A stretch of 6,016 nucleotides of DNA from an uncultured Clostridium sp. (GTDB taxonomy: Bacteria; Bacillota; Clostridia; TANB77; CAG-508). Every line of letters begins with the position of its first letter. Within the stretch, counting starts at the first letter, position 1. Made by a program: the position numbers and the translations under genes. Below are positions 1 to 4,523 of this stretch, piece by piece. The stretch lies in NCBI GenBank assembly GCA_945610215.1, contig CALYZR010000047.1, positions 1-6,016 of the forward strand, in the 5' to 3' direction. The notes beneath the pieces were generated by a model. The model did not search any database. It saw only the letters and a list, made by a program, of their open reading frames with translations, and was not told the origin of the DNA.

Positions 1-78
1 ACAAAGCTTATCCTTTTGTCACTTCCACTTTTGAGGAGCTACGTCCCCTACTTGTGAATCAGTGATGTCAGTTTTTAT
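1..78 (-). repeat. 86-base operon-gap repeat, copy 1 (cut by window edge)
   Basis: This is the first of six closely related copies and is missing about its first 8 bases (GTAAGGGG on the plus strand). Over the visible part it differs from the copy at 1835-1920 at only three positions. It lies downstream of rplJ, presumably ahead of rplL outside the window. On the minus strand, the operon's sense strand, it can fold into a hairpin closed by GGGGAC/GTCCCC. The C at 42 differs from the T of other copies but leaves a G.U pair in the minus-strand RNA. The reverse complement of CCACC (84-88) forms an SD-like GGTGG just upstream of the repeat in the mRNA. The 54 bases between this copy and copy 2 hold nothing else I recognise. 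Confidence 0.85.
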
Positions 79-132
79 ACTTTCCACCTTTTTACTTTTA
101 TTTCTAGTGTTTGGTCACTACCCTAATTATTT

Positions 133-218
133 GTAAGGGGACACAGCTTACCTCTTAGTCACTTTCACTTTTGAGGAGCTATGTCCCCTACTTGTGAATT
201 AGTGATGTCAGTTTTTAT
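133..218 (-). repeat. 86-base operon-gap repeat, copy 2
   Basis: This is a full-length copy between rplJ (stop codon at 246) and copy 1. On the plus strand it starts GTAAGGGGACACAGCTTA, has the complementary arm AGCTATGTCCCCTAC in the middle, and ends TGATGTCAGTTTTTAT. In the mRNA an SD-like GGTGG (complement of 224-228) lies between the rplJ stop codon and the repeat. Two copies in tandem in one intergenic gap suggest repeated insertion or local duplication. Confidence 0.9.
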
Positions 219-245
219 ATGTACCACCTTTTTAGATTTTAATAA

Positions 246-749
246 TTAAGCGTTTGCTTCTTTTTGTAATCTAACTTGTTCAAGTGCAACTGCAAATTTT
301 GATATATTTCCAAGTAGTGCACCAGCAAGCATTGATAGTAATGTTTCTCTTGATGGTAATTTTGCAAGTGTTATTATTTCTTCTGTTGTCATAACTTTTC
401 CATCAATTATTCCAGCTTTAATTTTATAAAAATCATTATCTTTTGCATATTCATATATTGTTTTACATGCATCTAGATAATCACCATTTCCCATAACAAT
501 TGCTGTTGGTCCTTCTAGAAATTCTTCTAGACCTTCTATTTTACATTCTTCTAAAGCTCTTCTTGTTATGTTGTTTTTTATAACTTTATATTCAACGTTT
601 TTTTCTCTTAATTTTGTTCTTAATTCTGTTACATCTGCAACATTAATACCTCTGTAATCTGTTAAAAGAACTACTTTAGCTTCTTTGATTTTTGCAGCTA
701 ATTCAGATACTTCTTTTTTCTTTTGCTCTATAATTTTTTCGCTAGCCAA
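246..749 (-). CDS. rplJ: 50S ribosomal protein L10
   Basis: L10 is the base of the ribosomal stalk: it binds 23S rRNA and carries L7/L12 dimers that recruit translation GTPases. The product is 167 aa, a normal length. It has an N-terminal helix rich in K and E, the L10 motif LLTDYRGI (residues 28-35), the conserved KVIKNN stretch (55-60), and a C-terminal helix for L12 binding ending KEANA. I place the start at TTG 749 because GGGAGG lies 8 bases upstream of it, giving MASEKIIEQ. The alternative GTG at 758 overlaps the SD itself and would add three residues. The gene follows rplA and an L10-leader attenuator, and a repeat copy ends about 3 bases before the SD. Expression is probably autoregulated by L10 through that leader. 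rplL is expected next, off the left edge. Confidence 0.95.
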   Translation of the reverse strand: MASEKIIEQKKKEVSELAAKIKEAKVVLLTDYRGINVADVTELRTKLREKNVEYKVIKNNITRRALEECKIEGLEEFLEGPTAIVMGNGDYLDACKTIYEYAKDNDFYKIKAGIIDGKVMTTEEIITLAKLPSRETLLSMLAGALLGNISKFAVALEQVRLQKEANA

Positions 750-769
750 TTTTTTCACCTCCCTTTAGG

Positions 770-856
770 GTAAGGGGACACAGCTTACTATTCTGTCATC
801 TCCACTTCCAGAGGGGCTATATCCCCTACTTATGAATTGGTGATGTCAGTTTTTAT
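770..856 (-). repeat. 86-base operon-gap repeat, copy 3 (most diverged)
   Basis: This copy of 87 bases lies between the L10 leader and the rplJ ribosome binding site. It is the most diverged copy, for example CTATATCCCC instead of CTATGTCCCC in the second stem arm. The A at 821 turns a C-G pair into U.G in minus-strand RNA, so the stem survives. In the mRNA the repeat's 3' end nearly touches the rplJ SD. An SD-like GGAG (complement of 863-867) precedes it. Confidence 0.85.
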
Positions 857-884
857 ATGCATCTCCTATTTATTATTTTATATT

Positions 885-933
885 ATAAAAATTAAAAACT
901 CTGCTAAGCCTACACGAGGCATTAACAGAGTTT
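885..933 (-). terminator. Attenuator hairpin of the L10 leader
   Basis: The outer stem AAACTCTG/CAGAGTTT (896-903 with 926-933) is perfect over 8 bp. The inner stem GCCT/AGGC (908-911 with 917-920) closes the loop 912-916. In minus-strand RNA a U-rich run (UU then AAUUUUU) follows the stem, as expected for an intrinsic terminator ahead of rplJ. Its inner strand is also the partner of the alternative fold with 949-958. Confidence 0.75.
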
Positions 934-990
934 ATTACTCCTATTTTACCTCGGTAGGACTTATTTATTGCCTACTGTCTTTGGCTTTGA
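886..990 (-). ncRNA. L10 leader (r-protein autoregulatory mRNA element)
   Basis: The minus strand here matches the Firmicutes L10 leader layout. It opens with AAGCCAAAGACAGTAGG (complement of 971-987). After a loop comes CCTACCGAGG (complement of 949-958), then a hairpin containing CCTCGTGTAGG (complement of 909-919). GTAGG of the first segment can pair with CCTAC of the second to form the L10-binding stem. The second segment can instead pair with CCTCGTGTAGG, which would disrupt the downstream hairpin. This gives two mutually exclusive folds. In Bacillus subtilis the equivalent leader is known to bind the L10-L12 complex and lower rplJ-rplL expression by termination. The role here is inferred from that match. 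Unusually, the leader is flanked on both sides by 86-base repeats. Confidence 0.85.
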
Positions 991-995
991 TTAAT

Positions 996-1081
996 GTAAG
1001 GGGACAAAGCTTACCCTTTTGTCACTTTCACTTTTGAGAAGCTATGTCCCCTACTTGTGAATTAGTGATGTCAGTTTTTAA
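996..1081 (-). repeat. 86-base operon-gap repeat, copy 4
   Basis: This is a full-length copy between the rplA stop codon (1101) and the L10 leader. Its 5' mRNA flank, AGGAGATAAACTTAAAAACTG, is the same as that of the copy before rplA, and both copies are followed in the mRNA by CATTAAT. The two are therefore probably recent duplicates, or the true element is longer than 86 bases. The loop carries TTTCAC, which pairs fully with the tail GTGAA. Confidence 0.9.
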
Positions 1082-1100
1082 GTTTATCTCCTAATTTCTA

Positions 1101-1778
1101 TTATCCAATATATATACTTGGTCCCATAGTTGTGCTTATTGCAACACTTTTAATATATTGTCCTTTTGCTGCTGCTGGTTTTGCTTTTTGTATTGCATCC
1201 ATTATTGTTTCATAGTTTTCTAATAATTTATCACTTCCAAATGAAATTTTACCAAATCCTAAGTGAATAATATTTGTTTTGTCTAATCTATATTCTACTT
1301 TACCAGATTTTATTTCATTTATTGCTTTTGTTACATCCATAGTTACTGTTCCTGATTTTGGGTTTGGCATTAATCCTTTTGGTCCTAATACTTTACCTAA
1401 TCTTCCTATAACACCCATCATATCTGGTGTTGCAACTATAACGTCATAATCAAACCAATTTTCATTTTGAATTTTTGGAACTAATTCCTCTGCTCCTACA
1501 AAATCAGCTCCTGCTGCTTCTGCTTCTTTTGCTTTGTCACCTTTTGCGAAAACTAAAACTCTTTGAGTTTTACCTGTACCATTTGGAAGTACAACTGTTC
1601 CTCTAACTTGTTGATCTGCTTGTTTAGAATCTACACCTAGTTTTACATGTAATTCTACTGTTTCGTCAAATTTTGGTTTTGGCATTTTTTCAAATGCTTC
1701 TAATGCTTCTTTTGCACTATAACTTTTTGTTTTATCAATAAGTTTTTCACACTCTTGATATCTTTTTCCTTTTTTCAT
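1101..1778 (-). CDS. rplA: 50S ribosomal protein L1
   Basis: L1 binds 23S rRNA at the mobile L1 stalk and helps release deacylated tRNA from the E site. In several bacteria it is also a translational repressor of its own operon. The 225-aa product is close to the usual length of about 230. It carries the L1 signature region at residues 122-145, with [20 protein letters not shown] as its core. Domain I is split around an inserted domain II, which runs roughly from residue 67 to 158. The ATG at 1778 is preceded by AGGAGG with 7 bases of spacing, so the start is secure. It follows rplK, separated by a 165-base gap that holds one 86-base repeat and a small GGATT/AATCC inverted repeat (1803-1815). 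I see no separate promoter. Confidence 0.97.
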   Translation of the reverse strand: MKKGKRYQECEKLIDKTKSYSAKEALEAFEKMPKPKFDETVELHVKLGVDSKQADQQVRGTVVLPNGTGKTQRVLVFAKGDKAKEAEAAGADFVGAEELVPKIQNENWFDYDVIVATPDMMGVIGRLGKVLGPKGLMPNPKSGTVTMDVTKAINEIKSGKVEYRLDKTNIIHLGFGKISFGSDKLLENYETIMDAIQKAKPAAAKGQYIKSVAISTTMGPSIYIG

Positions 1779-1834
1779 TTTATTTCCTCCTTTGGTATTA
1801 ACGGATTTTTAATCCTCCCAATTAATTTATTAAT

Positions 1835-1920
1835 GTAAGGGGACAAAGCTTATCCTTTTGTCACTTCCACTTTTGAGGAGCTATGTCCCCTACTTGTGAA
1901 TTAGTGATGTCAGTTTTTAA
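1835..1920 (-). repeat. 86-base operon-gap repeat, copy 5
   Basis: This is a full-length copy between the rplK stop codon (1944) and the rplA SD. It is nearly identical to copy 1 over their shared length. An SD-like GGAG (complement of 1927-1931) lies 7 bases before TAAAAACTGAC in the mRNA. The true rplA SD lies 44 bases beyond the other end of the repeat. Confidence 0.9.
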
Positions 1921-1943
1921 GTTTATCTCCTAAATTAAGTCTT

Positions 1944-2372
1944 TTATTCAGCTACTACAACTCCCATAGAACGAGCAGTACCTTCAACCATGCTCATTGC
2001 TGTTTCTAATGAAGCTGCATTTAAGTCTTCCATTTTTGTTTTAGCAATTTCTTCTACTTGTGCTTTTGTTATTGTAGCAACTTTATCTTTATTTGGTTTT
2101 CCTGAACCTTTTTCAATTTTTAATGCTTTTTTTATTAAAACTGCAACTGGTGGTACCTTTGTAATAAATGTAAATGATTTATCTTGGTATACAGTTATTA
2201 CAACTGGTATTATCATACCTGGTTGATTTGCTGTTTTCTCATTGAATTCTTTTGTAAATTGCATGATATTGATACCTGTTGAACCTAATGCTGGTCCTAC
2301 TGGTGGAGCTGGTGTTGCTTTTCCAGCTTCTATTTGCAATTTAACAATATTTGTAATTTCTTTTTCTGCCAT
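1944..2372 (-). CDS. rplK: 50S ribosomal protein L11
   Basis: L11 binds the GTPase-associated region of 23S rRNA and takes part in factor binding and the stringent response. The product is 142 aa, typical for L11. The N-terminal domain has [20 protein letters not shown] (residues 10-29), with the proline-rich loop involved in factor interaction. The C-terminal RNA-binding domain has KVATIT and the signature [21 protein letters not shown] chose ATG 2372 because GGAG lies 10 bases upstream. An in-frame TTG at 2381 sits directly against that SD and is an unlikely start. rplK follows nusG across a gap filled by an 86-base repeat and is followed by rplA, the standard pairing. Confidence 0.97.
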   Translation of the reverse strand: MAEKEITNIVKLQIEAGKATPAPPVGPALGSTGINIMQFTKEFNEKTANQPGMIIPVVITVYQDKSFTFITKVPPVAVLIKKALKIEKGSGKPNKDKVATITKAQVEEIAKTKMEDLNAASLETAMSMVEGTARSMGVVVAE

Positions 2373-2398
2373 TTTTCTCAATCTCCTTTTTTCTAAAT

Positions 2399-2484
2399 GT
2401 AAGGGGACACAGCTTATTAACTGGTCACTTCCACTTTTGAGGAGCTATGTCCCCTACTTGTGAATCAGTGTTGTCAGTTTTTAT
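2399..2484 (-). repeat. 86-base operon-gap repeat, copy 6
   Basis: This is a full-length copy between nusG (stop codon at 2504) and the rplK SD. It shares GGGGACACAGCTTA with copies 2 and 3, while its loop (ACTGGTCACTTCCAC) and tail (CAGTGTTGTCA) differ slightly from the others. An SD-like GGAG (complement of 2490-2494) lies about 12 bases after the nusG stop codon, directly before the repeat in the mRNA. Confidence 0.9.
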
Positions 2485-2503
2485 GTGTACTCCTTATTTA
2501 TTT

Positions 2504-3037
2504 TTAAATTTTTTCTACTTGTGAGAACTCTAACTCTACTGGAGTTTCTCTTCCAAACATAGAAACCATTACTTTTACTTTGTTCTTTTCTTTGTTTATT
2601 TCTTGAACTGTTCCAATAAATCCTGATAAAGGTCCATTTACTACTTTTACGGAATCATTAACTTCATAGTCAACATTTATAATAGTAGTTTCAAATCCCA
2701 TGTTTCTAATTTCTTCGTTAGTTAATGGAATTGGATCTGTTCCTGAACCTACAAACCCTGTTACACCTCTTGTATTTCTAACTATGTACCATGATTCTTC
2801 TGTTACTATCATTTTTACTAATACATATCCTGGAAATACTTTTTTTAGATTTGCTTTTCTTTTACCATCTTTAATTTCTATTTGTTCTTCCATTGGAACA
2901 ACTATGTCAAAAAAGTAATCTTCAAGTTCTCTATTTTTTATTGTTTTTTCTAAATCTGTTTTTACTTTATTTTCATAACCAGAATAAGTATGCACAACAT
3001 ACCATCTTGGTTCCAAATTTTCTTTTATCTGAGACAT
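2504..3037 (-). CDS. nusG: Transcription termination/antitermination factor NusG
   Basis: NusG binds the RNA polymerase clamp, modulates pausing and termination, and links transcription to translation. The product is 177 aa, the normal size for a two-domain NusG. The NGN domain spans about residues 10-115, opening with RWYVVHTYSGYENKV and containing KKVFPGYVLVKM (65-76). The KOW domain spans about 125-177, with VKVVNGPLSGFIGTVQEI (130-147). ATG 3037 lies 5 bases past the secE stop codon. Its SD, AGGAGG, is made from the last codons of secE (Gly-Gly), so the two genes are probably translationally coupled. No repeat element interrupts this junction. Confidence 0.98.
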   Translation of the reverse strand: MSQIKENLEPRWYVVHTYSGYENKVKTDLEKTIKNRELEDYFFDIVVPMEEQIEIKDGKRKANLKKVFPGYVLVKMIVTEESWYIVRNTRGVTGFVGSGTDPIPLTNEEIRNMGFETTIINVDYEVNDSVKVVNGPLSGFIGTVQEINKEKNKVKVMVSMFGRETPVELEFSQVEKI

Positions 3038-3042
3038 TTATC

Positions 3043-3393
3043 TTAGCCTCCTATTTCCGTTACAGAATTTTCTTGGCTCTCTGCTTCACCATTTGCACTG
3101 TCTTGTTCTATGACAGTTTCATTTGTATTTGTTTCAACTGTATTTTCTATGACCACTTTTTGTCTAATGTTTGATTTTAATCTATTAATTCCAACTTCAT
3201 TAAACAAATCAAATAATACATCTAATACAAAAACAATCGCAGCTGTAATTAACACAATAACTATAACTGCTATTGTATTATTAACTACTTGCTTTGGTGT
3301 AGGCCAAATAACTTTCTTTAATTCAGCTTTAAAGTCTTTAAAAAAATGTTTTTTATTTTTTAAATCTTTATTTGTTTTTGTTTCCTTAGCCAT
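3043..3393 (-). CDS. secE: Preprotein translocase subunit SecE, with long C-terminal tail
   Basis: SecE clamps SecY in the membrane protein-export channel. The product is 116 aa from ATG 3393, which has AGGAGG 7 bases upstream; an in-frame ATG ten codons earlier has no good SD. Residues 1-18 are basic. Residues 19-39 hold the amphipathic segment FKDFKAELKKVIWPTPKQVV, the SecE family signature. One transmembrane helix spans about 40-65. Single-helix SecE proteins of Gram-positives usually end soon after this at around 60-75 aa. Here about 50 further polar residues follow, rich in E, N, T and S and ending VTEIGG. With the usual topology this tail would lie outside the membrane. The operon position between rpmG and nusG supports the call. 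Confidence 0.95.
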   Translation of the reverse strand: MAKETKTNKDLKNKKHFFKDFKAELKKVIWPTPKQVVNNTIAVIVIVLITAAIVFVLDVLFDLFNEVGINRLKSNIRQKVVIENTVETNTNETVIEQDSANGEAESQENSVTEIGG

Positions 3394-3408
3394 TTTATTC
3401 CTCCTATT

Positions 3409-3420
3409 TGTAAGGGGATG
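3409..3420 (-). repeat. Possible remnant of the 86-base repeat end
   Basis: TGTAAGGGGA (plus strand, within 3409-3420) matches the outer boundary of the complete copies, including a TTTGTAAGGGGA run shared with copy 2. It sits at the equivalent place, just upstream of a gene's SD (secE). The sequence then diverges to TGCATTATTAAC. The match is about 12 bases, so chance is possible. Confidence 0.4.
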
Positions 3421-3424
3421 CATT

Positions 3425-3451
3425 ATTAACTTATTTTATAAATAAGTTAAT
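3425..3451 (-). other. Perfect AT-rich inverted repeat between rpmG and secE
   Basis: ATTAACTTAT (3425-3434) and ATAAGTTAAT (3442-3451) are perfect 10-bp inverted arms around a 7-base loop. The stem has only two G-C pairs and no U-tract follows, so it is not a convincing terminator. It may affect mRNA processing or stability between the two genes. Confidence 0.5.
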
Positions 3452-3462
3452 GTTTACACTCT

Positions 3463-3627
3463 TTATTTTGTTTCTTTATGTGTTGTTCTTTTTTTGCAAT
3501 ATTTGCAATATTTAGCAACTTCTAGTCTATCTGTATTGTTTCTTTTATTTTTACTTGTTGTGTAATTTCTTCTTTTACATTCTGTACATTCTAATGTTAT
3601 ATTTTCTCTTGGTCCTTTTGCAGCCAT
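3463..3627 (-). CDS. rpmG: 50S ribosomal protein L33 (zinc-binding form)
   Basis: L33 is a small protein of the large subunit near the E site. The product is 54 aa starting [10 protein letters not shown]. It has two CxxC knuckles, CTEC (residues 14-17) and CKYC (41-44), which mark the zinc-ribbon (C+) form. Basic residues lie between and after them, and the length is typical. I chose ATG 3627, with GTGGAG 6 bases and GGAGG 11 bases upstream; an in-frame ATG six codons earlier would overlap that SD region. It is the first gene of the operon, with its promoter about 85-115 bases upstream, and secE follows 69 bases after its stop codon. Confidence 0.97.
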   Translation of the reverse strand: MAAKGPRENITLECTECKRRNYTTSKNKRNNTDRLEVAKYCKYCKKRTTHKETK

Positions 3628-3677
3628 TTTTAGCTCCACCTCCAACTTTGTTTTGCGGGTTTTAACGATGCTTTTTT

Positions 3678-3707
3678 AAGCTATGCTCCCATTTAGAAAC
3701 ATAGCTT
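3678..3707 (-). promoter_or_regulatory. 5'-terminal mRNA hairpin of the rpmG operon
   Basis: AAGCTATG and CATAGCTT (3678-3685 with 3700-3707) form a perfect 8-bp stem around a 14-base loop. With the predicted -10 box at 3712-3717, transcription should start near 3705, so the transcript would begin in or at this stem. No U-run follows on the minus strand, so a terminator is unlikely. An mRNA-stabilising 5' hairpin or an operator-like palindrome would both fit. Confidence 0.55.
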
Positions 3708-3711
3708 ATAT

Positions 3712-3740
3712 AATTTATCATATTTTGTTACTTATGTCAA
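3712..3740 (-). promoter_or_regulatory. Sigma-A-type promoter of the rpmG-secE-nusG-rpl operon
   Basis: Minus strand: the -35 box is TTGACA (complement of 3735-3740), followed by a 17-base spacer and the -10 box TAAATT (complement of 3712-3717). TGA before the -10 box gives an extended -10 element. The expected start is near 3705, leaving a leader of about 78 bases before rpmG. The stretch 3741-3840 up to the flavin reductase gene is very AT-rich and shows no gene or clear terminator. Confidence 0.8.
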
Positions 3741-3840
3741 GGTTTTTACCGTTTTTTCTAAAAAATTATTTTTATTTTTTATATTTATTTTAGTTTACTA
3801 TTATTGCTTGGTTGTGTAGCTTTTTCCAATTTCTATTATT

Positions 3841-4405
3841 TTATTTTTTCTTTTGCACTGAATAGCCAAATTTTCCCACTTGCTTTCCAAGTTCAAAATA
3901 CTTTCCATTTGCATATGCAACTAAATCACATTTTGTTATGTCGAATGCTCCTTTTTCATTAATATATTTTTCATCTGCATCAATGGATAAAACCTCTGCC
4001 ATAAACATATGATGTGAACCAAGTTTTTTTATTTCTTTTACTTTACACTCAATAGATACCGGACTTTCTTTTATTGACGGACATTCAACAAAATTGCATT
4101 TCCCTTTTGTCAATTTCATAGTTTTAAATTTATCTACATCTTTTCCAGATTTTACTCCGACACCAATCTGTCGCATATACTAATTCTTTATTTGTTAGAT
4201 TTATAACAAATTCTCCTGTTTCTTTAATTATATTATATGAGTATCTTTCTGGTCTTACGGAAATATAGCACATTGCTGGATTTGTATTTAATATTCCTGT
4301 CCATGCAACTGTTATTATATTTGATTTTTTCATATTTCCACAAGATACCATTACAGCTGGTATAGGATATATAAATGTTCCTGGTTTCCACATTGTTTTT
4401 GCCAT
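3841..4405 (-). pseudogene. Flavin reductase-like / flavoredoxin-family gene, frameshifted
   Basis: Two overlapping frames together encode one protein of about 187 aa of the FMN-binding split-barrel flavin reductase family, which typically binds FMN and reduces flavin or acts as a redox carrier. The N-terminal half (4405 down to about 4160) has MWKPGTFIYPIPAVMVSCG, ITVAWTGILNTNPAMCYISV and RPERYSYNII, and ends YATDWC. The C-terminal half continues GVKSGKDVDKFKTMKL, ESPVSIECKV and LGSHHMFMAEVLSID, and ends KFGYSVQKKK. The family normally reads straight through YATDWCGVKSG. Here one extra base (plus-strand G at 4159, between TGT and GGA) shifts the frame. I chose ATG 4405 because AAAGG lies 9 bases upstream. 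The rest looks intact, so the change is either recent or a sequencing error. Confidence 0.85.
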
Positions 4406-4427
4406 ATTCTTCATCCTTTCTTTTGTT

Positions 4428-4456
4428 ATTATATATTAATAAGATATATTTTTCAA
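4428..4456 (-). promoter_or_regulatory. Promoter of the flavin reductase-like gene
   Basis: Minus strand: the -35 box is TTGAAA (complement of 4451-4456), then 17 bases, then a perfect -10 box TATAAT (complement of 4428-4433). Transcription would start near 4421, leaving a short leader of about 16 bases containing the SD AAAGG (complement of 4415-4419). Confidence 0.8.
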
Positions 4457-4468
4457 ATATGGATATAA

Positions 4469-4510
4469 AAAAAATCAACAAAGTGAGAAAGTTCATTTTG
4501 TTGATTTTTT
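4469..4510 (-). terminator. Intrinsic terminator after the pilin-like gene
   Basis: AAAAAATCAACAAA (4469-4482) and TTTGTTGATTTTTT (4497-4510) are perfect 14-bp inverted arms around a 14-base loop. Runs of A and T on the two sides make it potentially active on both strands. It begins 14 bases after the stop codon at 4524 and separates this gene from the flavin reductase promoter. Confidence 0.9.
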
Positions 4511-4523
4511 ATTTAACTTGTTT

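Noticed and set aside
837..1037. Plus-strand open frame of 66 codons
   Set aside because: It covers parts of repeat copies 3 and 4 and the L10 leader, has no SD and no protein-like pattern.
2373..2381. TTG 2381 as the rplK start
   Set aside because: It lies one base from the SD, whereas ATG 2372 has workable spacing and gives the normal L11 N-terminus.
1..2484. CRISPR array
   Set aside because: The repeats are 86 bases long, separated by genes or irregular gaps, and lack uniform spacers.
1990..3445. Several plus-strand open frames opposite rplK, nusG and secE
   Set aside because: They are antisense shadows of well-supported genes, with hydrophobic low-complexity translations and no ribosome binding sites.
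3425..3451. Terminator between rpmG and secE
   Set aside because: The stem is almost all A-T and no U-tract follows, so efficient termination is unlikely within this essential operon.
3678..3695. AAGCTATGCTCCC in the rpmG leader as a remnant of the 86-base repeat (compare AGCTATGTCCCC)
   Set aside because: Only about 10 bases agree, the other arm and tail are missing, and the segment is explained by its own perfect hairpin.
3741..3840. tRNA or small gene between the flavin reductase gene and the rpmG promoter
   Set aside because: The stretch is AT-rich, with no cloverleaf-like pairing and no open frame with an SD.
4150..4180. Programmed frameshifting in the flavin reductase gene
   Set aside because: There is no slippery heptamer, stimulatory structure or known precedent for this family; a plain indel is simpler.
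4233..4496. Minus-strand frame overlapping the flavin reductase gene
   Set aside because: It runs through the promoter and terminator region in another frame and encodes nothing family-like.
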